Of a stretch of 8,844 nucleotides of DNA, positions 1 to 5,474 are shown in pieces; position 1 is the stretch's first letter, and the number at the start of each line of letters is the position of its first letter. The stretch spans positions 1-8,844 of the forward strand of contig JAJDES010000209.1 in assembly GCA_029259675.1 (NCBI GenBank). Reading direction: 5' to 3'. A program made the translations under genes and the position numbers. The notes under the pieces were generated by a model, which made no database searches, was not told the DNA's origin, and saw nothing but the letters and a program-made list of their open reading frames with translations. The stretch comes from Planctomycetota bacterium (GTDB lineage: Bacteria; Planctomycetota; UBA1135; GCA-002686595).

Positions 1-1
1 C

Positions 2-334
2 TTCGATGTCGGTTTGCACGGAGACATCAGGGTCGAATTGGATCCCGACCAACTGCGCGGTTCCGGCGTCGAGTTGGGTGTTCAGCTCAGTCCCGAGTTC
101 AATGGTGGGCTTACCCAATCCTGTTGGAATGGGATCTGCACCGGCTTCCTTGGCTTGCCGGTCACCAGTGCCATGAATGCTCTGGATCTTCCCTACGAAG
201 CGCTGCTGCACTCGGGCATGCTGGAAGAATCAACCTACGAGCTGCTGTACGTCGGCATCGTTGGGACGATTTCGAACCTGAAAATCGATTCGGTCGAAGG
301 ATCACTTCAAATCATCCAGAGTCACAAACTCTAA
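2..334 (+). CDS. 3' end of an unrecognised protein gene (5' truncated by the window)
   Basis: The frame is open from base 2 and ends at a TAA at 332-334, giving the last 110 residues of a protein whose start lies outside the window. An internal TTG at 14 could be read as a start, but the frame stays open upstream of it, so truncation is more likely. I do not recognise the family. The fragment alternates hydrophobic and polar residues, as beta-rich extracellular or outer-membrane domains often do. It has one close cysteine pair (CWNGIC, near residues 40-45) and a C-terminal part of short alternating strands (GTISNLKIDSVEGSLQI). There is no transmembrane helix or enzyme motif. A strong intrinsic terminator about 80 bases after the stop supports this being the last gene of its transcript. 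Secretion is a guess from composition only. Confidence 0.6.
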   Translation, partial: FDVGLHGDIRVELDPDQLRGSGVELGVQLSPEFNGGLTQSCWNGICTGFLGLPVTSAMNALDLPYEALLHSGMLEESTYELLYVGIVGTISNLKIDSVEGSLQIIQSHKL

Positions 335-662
335 GCGCGGGCCGGCCGCCCGAATGACGGCCGAGTAACGGATCGGCTCCGGTCACTCGGGCGTCGGATC
401 AGCAGCTAGTTTCACCGCCTCGGTGCGCTCACGCGGACCGGGGCGGTTCTTTTTGGAACGGGCGCTCAGGCCGTGGCCCTGGGCGCGTGCCGCTCGCTCG
501 CAATGGTGCGGTGCGCGCAGTGGCGCCCGCCCGCCATGTAAGAAGGCTTCCGAGCGGATTCAGGCTGGCCAGCGCGCTCCACAGCCGGAAAGATGGGCAG
601 CGGTCCGGCGCGGCGCTGGGACCCAACCCTCTTGGATCGCAATTTCACATCGGAATACAGAC
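335..662. other. 328-base gap before glpK: terminator plus weak dyads
   Basis: This gap holds the intrinsic terminator at 414-454, annotated separately. Before it are two weaker dyads: CGGGC/GCCCG at 338-342 and 348-352, and CCGAGT/ACTCGG at 361-366 and 385-390. Neither dyad is followed by a T tract. Further on, GGGCGC at 481-486 can pair with GCGCCC at 523-528 across a 36-base loop. The glpK frame is open back to 423, but that stretch is Arg/Ala/Pro-rich, overlaps the terminator and matches nothing in glycerol kinases, so I treat it as non-coding. The glpK promoter should lie between about 455 and 650, but no convincing -35/-10 pair is visible. Confidence 0.6.
414..454 (+). terminator. Intrinsic (Rho-independent) terminator
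   Basis: The arm CCGCCTCGGT at 415-424 pairs along all ten bases with ACCGGGGCGG at 437-446, with one T-G wobble. A414 and T447 can add an eleventh pair. The loop (425-436) can form a further three-pair GCG/CGC helix with a CTCA tetraloop. The stem runs directly into TTCTTTTT (447-454), seven T in eight bases. A GC-rich stem with an adjacent U tract on the plus strand is the standard intrinsic terminator form. It would end transcripts from the gene stopping at 334 and insulate glpK from them. Confidence 0.82.
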
Positions 663-2150
663 ATGGACGAGCCGACTCTGATCGCACTCGACGCGGGAAC
701 CACCGGCATCACAGCAATTCTGTTCGACTCTGAGTTGCGCCCCCTGCATCGGGCCTATCGCGAGTTCCCTCAATCCTTTCCGGCTCCGGGTCGGGTCGAG
801 CACGATTGTCGCCAGATTTTGGATGCTGTGGACGCGTGCCTGGAATCGGTGCTAGAGCAACCTCAATCTCAATCTGCGGTGGGGATTGGGATCACCAATC
901 AACGCGAAACGGTCTTCCCCATGGACCCCGGCATTGATGAAGCTCTTCGTCCGGGCATCGTTTGGCAGGATCGGCGCACTGCTGAACGCTGCAAAGAATT
1001 GCGCCAGGCAGGAAAAGAGGATTGGATTCGCAAGCGCACGGGCTTGGTTCTCGATCCCTATTTCAGTGCAACGAAGATTGAGTGGATGCTCGCGAACCAC
1101 GGCGACCTACGCGAGCGAGCGGAGGGCGATGGTGTCATCTTCAGCACGGTTGACGCCATGGTTGTTCAGCACCTCACAGAGCAGGAACATTTCGCAACGG
1201 ATCCGACGAATGCTTCGCGCACCATGCTGTTCGACATTGAGGCGAAAGCGTGGGATCCCGAGCTATGTGAGTTGTTTGGCTTGTCCGTGGATTGGCTGCC
1301 CGAAGTGCGTCCGTCCGTCGGCGACTTCGGCATCACTTCCAAGTACTTGCTGAACCGAGAGATTCCCATTCGAGGTGTAGCCGGGGATCAACAGGCCGCT
1401 TTATTCGGACAAGGATGCACAACGGCCGGAAGCCTGAAGTGCACTTTTGGTACGGGCTGTTTCTTACTCTTGAACACGGCCGAGCAGCGGGTTGAGAGCG
1501 AAAAAGGTCTGTTAACGACCCTGGCTGTGGCGCGTGGCGGTGGAGCCAGCTTCGCGTTGGAGGGCAGCGTGTTCGTGGCCGGTGCAGCGATTCAGTGGCT
1601 GCGAGACGAGCTGAAGTTTTTTGAGAACGCCGCTGAATCCGAAGCCTTGGCTCGTTCGGTTCCCGACAGTGCCGGCGTCATCATGGTGCCCGCTTTCACC
1701 GGACTGGGTGCGCCCCATTGGGACCCCGACGCCCGCGGTGCCATTCTCGGCTTGACGCGCGGTGCAAATCGAGCTCATGTGACCCGCGCAGCCTTGGAAA
1801 GCATTGCTTTTCAAAACGCCGCGCTAATCGAAATCCTGCGCTCGGAATCGAAACAGTCCATCGACTCCGTTTTGGTCGACGGGGGCGCTGCGGCCAACGA
1901 TTTTTTGATGCAGATGCAAGCGGACTTGGCCCAAGTACGCGTTGTGCGCCCCAGCCAAGTCGAGGCGACGGCGCGCGGTGCGGCTGCCCTAGCCGGGGTC
2001 AGCGCGGGACTCTTTGATGATCCGACCCAGTGCGCGTTTTTTGCGGAGGGGCGAACGGAATTTGAGCCCGCTATCTCGGCCGAAGCCGCGGCGGCCAAGC
2101 TGGAAGATTGGGAACGGGCTGTGTCGCGCGTGCTGAGCCGCGAAAGCTAG
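663..2150 (+). CDS. glpK: Glycerol kinase (FGGY family)
   Basis: Predicted to phosphorylate glycerol to sn-glycerol 3-phosphate with ATP in the cytoplasm, feeding glycerol catabolism and lipid synthesis. The 495-residue product aligns by eye along its whole length with E. coli GlpK. Visible landmarks are the phosphate-loop motif DAGTTG (10-15), GITNQRET (75-83) with the glycerol-binding Arg81-Glu82, Tyr133 in DPYFSATK, TNASRTMLF (182-190), GDQQAALFGQ (241-250) with catalytic-base candidate Asp242, GTGCF (263-267), PAFTGLGAP (343-351) and VDGGAAAN (405-412). ATG 663 was chosen because it places Asp10 where the family has it; only a weak CGGA lies upstream. Odd points: the usual DQGTTSSR reads DAGTTGIT, so the Arg of that loop is Thr17, and the E. 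coli fructose-1,6-bisphosphate loop is not conserved near 224-237. No glpF or glpD is adjacent. Assignment as glycerol kinase rather than another FGGY sugar kinase is firm. Confidence 0.95.
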   Translation: MDEPTLIALDAGTTGITAILFDSELRPLHRAYREFPQSFPAPGRVEHDCRQILDAVDACLESVLEQPQSQSAVGIGITNQRETVFPMDPGIDEALRPGIVWQDRRTAERCKELRQAGKEDWIRKRTGLVLDPYFSATKIEWMLANHGDLRERAEGDGVIFSTVDAMVVQHLTEQEHFATDPTNASRTMLFDIEAKAWDPELCELFGLSVDWLPEVRPSVGDFGITSKYLLNREIPIRGVAGDQQAALFGQGCTTAGSLKCTFGTGCFLLLNTAEQRVESEKGLLTTLAVARGGGASFALEGSVFVAGAAIQWLRDELKFFENAAESEALARSVPDSAGVIMVPAFTGLGAPHWDPDARGAILGLTRGANRAHVTRAALESIAFQNAALIEILRSESKQSIDSVLVDGGAAANDFLMQMQADLAQVRVVRPSQVEATARGAAALAGVSAGLFDDPTQCAFFAEGRTEFEPAISAEAAAAKLEDWERAVSRVLSRES

Positions 2151-2323
2151 TCGCAGAACAAGGCCGAACTCGGCTGTAAGTGTGCCACGGCAAGATGCGC
2201 TCAATGGGGATGCGGATCGCGCCGATTCGCGCGCGCGCAAGGCCGGAGGGAAAAAAGTTCATTCCGCACTGAGCTCTGCACGGGTGGCGCAGGGGCAGCC
2301 TGGCGGCCCCAAGTGACAAAGTT

Positions 2324-2374
2324 CCGGAAAGCCTTTCCGGGTAGAGCTAGACATTTCGCACCCGGGAAAGGCTT
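2324..2374. repeat. Nested, mutually exclusive inverted repeats
   Basis: A near-perfect palindrome, CCGGAAAG-C-CTTTCCGG, spans 2324-2340 with a single central base. Its right part (AAGCCTTTCCGGG, 2329-2341) can instead pair with CCCGGGAAAGGCTT (2361-2374). That forms ten plus three base pairs with one bulged C and a 19-base loop. The two pairings use the same bases and so exclude each other. There is no T tract after either. Possible roles are a protein-binding dyad, a leader RNA switch or an mRNA-stabilising hairpin; the sequence does not decide between them. Confidence 0.55.
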
Positions 2375-2407
2375 ACCGCCCAAATCGCTCATTCGGGCTT
2401 GTTTCAG

Positions 2408-2415
2408 ACCGATAA
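2408..2415 (+). promoter_or_regulatory. Possible sigma-28 (FliA) -10 element
   Basis: ACCGATAA matches the flagellar sigma-28 -10 consensus GCCGATAA at seven of eight positions and lies 32 bases before the ATG of the FliK-like gene. The expected -35 (TAAA about 15 bases upstream, near 2389-2392) reads TCAT. The nearest candidate, CAAA at 2381-2384, is about eight bases too far away. The case rests on one half-element plus the flagellar nature of the downstream gene, so it is tentative. Confidence 0.3.
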
Positions 2416-2419
2416 CGCA

Positions 2420-2437
2420 ACCGTGGACTTTCACGGT
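2420..2437 (+). promoter_or_regulatory. Small hairpin over the ribosome-binding region of the FliK-like gene
   Basis: ACCGTG (2420-2425) and CACGGT (2432-2437) form a perfect six-base-pair stem with a six-base loop, ending ten bases before ATG 2448. No Shine-Dalgarno sequence is visible between hairpin and start. It could tune translation initiation or be a protein-binding dyad; a chance occurrence is also possible at this length. Confidence 0.35.
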
Positions 2438-2447
2438 CCGCGTCATC

Positions 2448-3545
2448 ATGGAACCCACAGCCCTACAGGGAGCACAGGAGCTCCGACTTACCCCGAGAGT
2501 TGTGCAGCGCGGCGACTTGGCCGCACTGTTTCAAACCGGAGCCAAAGTGCAGGGTGAAGTGGTGGGCCGCTTACCGGGTGGTGATGTGCTCTTGGCCGTT
2601 GCGGGGGAGCGCATCACGGTTCGCAGCGAAGTTCCGCTCCTACCCGGGCAAAGCCTGGATTTTCGCGCTGTCTTGGGCGCGAACGGCGAAAAGCTGCTGC
2701 AACTGGTTCCGCCTGAAATCCCCGCTGAAGGCGGAGTGATCGGAGCGCTGCGTTCCGTCGTGGGATCCGATCGTCCGGTGGGGGAGTTGCTCGGTCGCTT
2801 GGCCGCGCGCCTGCGCGGAGCCATCGCCGCTCCCGATGCGGGTCGGTCCAACCAAGCCACGCAGGCGTTGTTCGGGCAATTGAACAGCCACGTTTTCCAG
2901 CCCGGCCAATCGGGGGCCGAATTGAAAATGCTCATGGCCGCATCGGGCTTGGGCCTGGAGGCCGCCATCTTGGCCGCGGCCTCGGGCGGTGTACCGGCGG
3001 AGGAAGTCGGGCGCCTATTGCGCGATCTCAAGGCCCAGATCCTGCGCAGTTTGCACGAGTTGCCTCCGGCCGCGCGCGGGGCGGCTGAAAAAACCTTGGC
3101 CGGGATTGAAGCCGAGCAGTTGCTGAACACGGCCCGGCGCGAAGCCGGAGAACCTCAACACTGGAGCTTTCCAGTTGTGGATGCAGACCAATGGACGACT
3201 GCGCACCTTTTGGTTCAGCAGCGTGAGGGCGGCAAGGGCGAGACGGAGGACGGTCAGGAATCCCATCGCTTGCTGTTGAGCATCGAGTATCAAAAGACCG
3301 GTCCGATTCGAATCGACATGCTGGCCCGCGCCGATCACCTGGCGCTGCGCCTATCCGTTGCAACCGAAGAGTTGGCCGAACTCATTCGTTTCGGGTGTGA
3401 AGCTCTGCAGGGTCGCCTCTCGATGGGCAAGCGCAGCGTGCAAATTACGGTTGCGACCGCCCCCGAGTCGGAGTTGCGCTTCGAACCCGAAGCCATGGAC
3501 ATCTCCCTCCTGCGCGACAATCACCTGATGGACGTTTCGGGATGA
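2448..3545 (+). CDS. fliK: FliK-like hook-length / export-substrate control protein
   Basis: A 365-residue protein whose ends resemble FliK, the secreted ruler that stops hook (or needle) assembly and triggers the export gate to switch substrates. Residues 33-90 form a small beta domain with LPGGDVLLAVAG and a PLLPGQSLDF turn, as in FliK-like proteins of the YlqG kind. The middle (95-235) is Ala/Leu/Gly-rich and mostly helical. Residues 238-330 (HWSFPVVDADQW, HRLLLSIEYQ, LRLSVATEELAELIRFGCEALQGRL) fit the FliK C-terminal domain (Flg_hook), which contacts FlhB. ATG 2448 was chosen over upstream starts because it directly precedes the domain and avoids the palindromic leader; no Shine-Dalgarno is visible. 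The stop overlaps the start of an FhlB-type gene (ATGA, 3542-3545), which strongly supports the export-switch reading. No other flagellar gene is in the window. Sequence similarity in this family is low, so a FliK-like paralogue rather than the main FliK is possible. Confidence 0.68.
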   Translation: MEPTALQGAQELRLTPRVVQRGDLAALFQTGAKVQGEVVGRLPGGDVLLAVAGERITVRSEVPLLPGQSLDFRAVLGANGEKLLQLVPPEIPAEGGVIGALRSVVGSDRPVGELLGRLAARLRGAIAAPDAGRSNQATQALFGQLNSHVFQPGQSGAELKMLMAASGLGLEAAILAAASGGVPAEEVGRLLRDLKAQILRSLHELPPAARGAAEKTLAGIEAEQLLNTARREAGEPQHWSFPVVDADQWTTAHLLVQQREGGKGETEDGQESHRLLLSIEYQKTGPIRIDMLARADHLALRLSVATEELAELIRFGCEALQGRLSMGKRSVQITVATAPESELRFEPEAMDISLLRDNHLMDVSG

Positions 3546-3826
3546 GTGCGGAACAACAAGAGCCCAAACGCAGTGCCGTTGCCCTGCGCTACGACGAAAA
3601 TAGCGGCGGTGCACCCGGCGTCGTCGCCAAGGGCAAGGGCGGGATCGCGGAGCGCATTCTGGCCTTGGCCAAAGAGCACGACATTCCGATTCACGAGGAT
3701 GCCGATCTGTTGGAGATGCTCGCCGTTAGTGAAGTCGGGCACGACATTCCGCTCGACTTGTACGAAGTCGTGGCCGAGCTCTTGCACTACCTCTATCAAC
3801 TCAACGGAAGCTTGAGCTCGCGTTAG
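3542..3826 (+). CDS. FhlB-type protein: stand-alone FlhB/YscU C-terminal domain
   Basis: A 94-residue soluble protein homologous to the cytoplasmic domain of the flagellar and type III export switch proteins FlhB/YscU. Diagnostic stretches are AVALRYD (12-18), PGVVAKGKGGIAERILALAK (25-44), IPIHEDADLLEML (48-60) and the helical end IPLDLYEVVAELLHYLYQLN (69-88). Full FlhB carries four membrane helices and an autocleaving NPTH motif just before the AVALRYD-like segment. Here there are no membrane helices and the position holds Pro8-Lys-Arg-Ser-Ala, so it begins at the post-cleavage half. Such short proteins (FhlB; YlqH of Bacillus subtilis) are known, but their role is poorly defined. Translation is coupled to the FliK-like gene by an ATGA overlap. 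A partner or decoy for FliK at the export gate is an inference. Confidence 0.85.
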   Translation: MSAEQQEPKRSAVALRYDENSGGAPGVVAKGKGGIAERILALAKEHDIPIHEDADLLEMLAVSEVGHDIPLDLYEVVAELLHYLYQLNGSLSSR

Positions 3827-3830
3827 GAGT

Positions 3831-3870
3831 CCGAACGATGCTGTTCCCGGGGCGGCGCGCAACTGTTCGG
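3831..3870 (+). repeat. Inverted repeat after the FhlB gene
   Basis: CCGAAC (3831-3836) can pair with GTTCGG (3865-3870) across 28 GC-rich bases, immediately after the FhlB stop. There is no T tract, so this is not a convincing terminator. The remaining sequence up to pdxA (3871-3969) shows no gene and no clear promoter; read-through into pdxA cannot be excluded. Confidence 0.3.
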
Positions 3871-3969
3871 TAGGTGCGCTTCCACGCGGACCACATTGAG
3901 AAGCGGGGGCGAACGAGATAGCGGCATTCGGTGCAACGCGCTTTGGAGCAGATTCCGTAGTATGCAGCC

Positions 3970-4962
3970 ATGAGCGCAGCATCCCGTCCTCTCTTGGCCC
4001 TAACCGTTGGCGATCCGGCCGGCATCGGCCCGGAAATCGCGCGCGCGGCCATGGCTTCAAAGACCATTCGTGCCGCCATGCAAATGGTTGTCATTGGGCC
4101 GAAGGATCTTTGCCCCGCGGGCACGGAGCCGATCGATTCGGTCGAGGCCGTGGGGCGCGGCGCACGGGATGGAGTGCCGCAGTGGTTGGCGACAGCGGAG
4201 CGCGGCCCCTGGGAGCTGGGCCGGGCGCAAGCCGAATGTGGACGCGCAGCGCTATCCTCCCTGCGCTTGGGCCACGAGTTGGCATTGGCCGGCAAGGTTG
4301 AAGGCCTGGTTACCGGGCCCGTGTGCAAAGAGGCTTTGCACTTGGCGGGCGAACTCGTGGAAGGGCAGACCGAACTGCTCGCACGATGGTGCGGAGTCGA
4401 TAATTACGAAATGGTCGCGTTGGCGGGCGAGTTGCGCGTGATGTTGCTGACGAGGCATATGCCCCTGCGCCAAGCCTTGGAGTGTATTGACGGAGAGCGC
4501 ATCCAGGCTCGGCTGCAGCTCTTTGATCAAACCCTGCGCAATCTTGGTTTTGCAGCGCCGCGCTTGGCTTTGGCGGGCCTGAATCCCCACGCGGGAGAAA
4601 ATGGAATCCTGGGTGACGAGGAACAACAAATTTTGGAGCCGGCCCTGGCAGCGTTGTCCGCCGGCGGGCTGCATGTGTCGGGACCGCACTCACCGGACAC
4701 GATCTTTCTGCGCGCGGCCCAAGGCGAGTTCGACGGAGTTTTGGCCCTCTATCACGATCAAGCCTTCATTCCGGTCAAAATGTCGGCACCGGATTCTGGC
4801 CTGACCTTGATTGCGGGGTTGTCGTATTTGCGGATCAGTCCCGTGCACGGCACCGCCTTCGATATCGCGGGACAGGGCAAAGCGAGTGCAACGAATTTGA
4901 TGGCGGCCCTATTGGAAGCGGCTCGCTTGGTTGCGAGTCGTTCCGTGGGCAGCGCAAGCTAG
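3970..4962 (+). CDS. pdxA: 4-hydroxythreonine-4-phosphate dehydrogenase PdxA (divergent active site)
   Basis: PdxA oxidises 4-phosphohydroxy-L-threonine with NAD(P)+ as a step of the DXP-independent-of-Pdx1 (E. coli-type) pyridoxal phosphate pathway; it acts as a cytoplasmic metal-dependent homodimer. The 330-residue length is typical. Motifs seen are TVGDPAGIGPEIA (12-24), GLVTGPVCKEAL (112-123), LLTRHMPLRQ (159-168), GLNPHAGENG (203-212), LYHDQAFIPVK (260-270), RISPVHGTAFDIAGQGKA (288-305). Metal-ligand histidines of E. coli PdxA (166, 211, 266) correspond to His163, His207 and His262. Changes from the family norm: GHTE reads GQTE (Gln133), the substrate Asn before the GLPxIRTS-like segment appears as Thr279, and SxDHGTA has Val292 for Asp. 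These could mean altered substrate use, as in PdxA2-type D-threonate-phosphate dehydrogenases. ATG 3970 fits the family N-terminus; no ribosome-binding site is obvious. A SEC-C gene follows 14 bases later. Confidence 0.88.
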   Translation: MSAASRPLLALTVGDPAGIGPEIARAAMASKTIRAAMQMVVIGPKDLCPAGTEPIDSVEAVGRGARDGVPQWLATAERGPWELGRAQAECGRAALSSLRLGHELALAGKVEGLVTGPVCKEALHLAGELVEGQTELLARWCGVDNYEMVALAGELRVMLLTRHMPLRQALECIDGERIQARLQLFDQTLRNLGFAAPRLALAGLNPHAGENGILGDEEQQILEPALAALSAGGLHVSGPHSPDTIFLRAAQGEFDGVLALYHDQAFIPVKMSAPDSGLTLIAGLSYLRISPVHGTAFDIAGQGKASATNLMAALLEAARLVASRSVGSAS

Positions 4963-4976
4963 GACGGCAACGATTC

Positions 4977-5474
4977 ATGGCTGAACGCAAGATCTTGCTC
5001 GACTGTGCGGCCTTTCTCGACTCGCCGCAGGCATCCAACTTGGGCGGAGCCTCAAGGGACGAAGCGCGCCGAATCCTGCAGCGCTTCTTGGAGGCTTGCT
5101 ACGACGACCTCGGCCTCGCGCCGCGCCTACTCGATGGCGAGGCATTCGCAAGTGTGTTGCAAGCACCCTTGGCGAGGCGCTTCGGCTCTAAGGATGCCCT
5201 GGCGCAACATGTCGAAGCGGTCCTCAGTGCCTACCTCGATTACTTGCATGAGAATGAAGTGGTCATTGCGAGCTTTGAGCAAAAGCAGGCGCTTTCCGCG
5301 TCTATCGCTTCCTTTCGCGCTTTGGTAAAGGCGGGGGCGGCCGGCCCCGGTCCGCCCGTGCGCGGCAAAACCGTTGCGCACCATGTGCAGCAAACGGGAC
5401 GCAATGATCCCTGCCCCTGTGGCAGCGGCAAGAAATTCAAGAAGTGCTGCATGGGGCTCGGCGGCAAAACTTAG
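4977..5474 (+). CDS. SEC-C zinc-motif protein of unknown function
   Basis: A 165-residue protein ending in a textbook SEC-C motif, GRNDPCPCGSGKKFKKCC (141-158), with zinc ligands Cys146, Cys148, Cys157 and Cys158. This is the same small zinc ribbon found at the C-terminus of SecA, where it binds SecB and lipids, and on many unrelated proteins. Residues 1-120 are charged and helical (for example EARRILQRFLEACYDDL) and match no family I recognise. A Gly/Pro-rich linker (119-130) joins the two parts. There is no signal peptide or membrane segment, so it is probably cytoplasmic. It starts 14 bases after pdxA with AGGACGG at 4961-4967, and so is likely co-transcribed with it. Its TAG (5472-5474) overlaps the stop of the opposing phosphatase gene. 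The SEC-C assignment is certain; the function is not known. Confidence 0.85.
   Translation: MAERKILLDCAAFLDSPQASNLGGASRDEARRILQRFLEACYDDLGLAPRLLDGEAFASVLQAPLARRFGSKDALAQHVEAVLSAYLDYLHENEVVIASFEQKQALSASIASFRALVKAGAAGPGPPVRGKTVAHHVQQTGRNDPCPCGSGKKFKKCCMGLGGKT

Larger units (their letters stand above)
2151..2447. other. 297-base gap rich in inverted repeats, before the FliK-like gene
   Basis: The FliK-like frame is open back to 2313, but the extra 45 codons coincide with nested palindromes and look unlike the domain, so I regard the gap as non-coding. It contains a weak GCCG/CGGC dyad just after glpK (2163-2174), GGGGC/GCCCC at 2292-2296 and 2306-2310, and the structures at 2324-2374 and 2408-2437 listed separately. 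No stem is followed by a T tract on the plus strand, so I cannot assign a clear glpK terminator. Confidence 0.55.

Noticed and set aside
423..662. 80-codon N-terminal extension of glpK in an open frame
   Set aside because: It begins inside the intrinsic terminator stem, is Arg/Ala/Pro-rich, and has no counterpart in glycerol kinases, whereas ATG 663 places all conserved residues at family positions.
2286..2301. Possible sigma-54 promoter (GG-N10-GC) before the FliK-like gene
   Set aside because: The GG and GC spacing fits, but the -12 half reads CAGC instead of TTGC, and such spacing is frequent by chance in GC-rich DNA.
2313..2447. 45-codon N-terminal extension of the FliK-like protein
   Set aside because: The stretch consists largely of the nested palindromes and hairpin, and its translation is unlike the FliK-like domain that starts just after ATG 2448.
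2531..3130. 199-codon minus-strand open frame inside the FliK-like gene
   Set aside because: It is antisense to a protein with recognisable domains, and its Arg/Ser/Pro-rich translation resembles no family.
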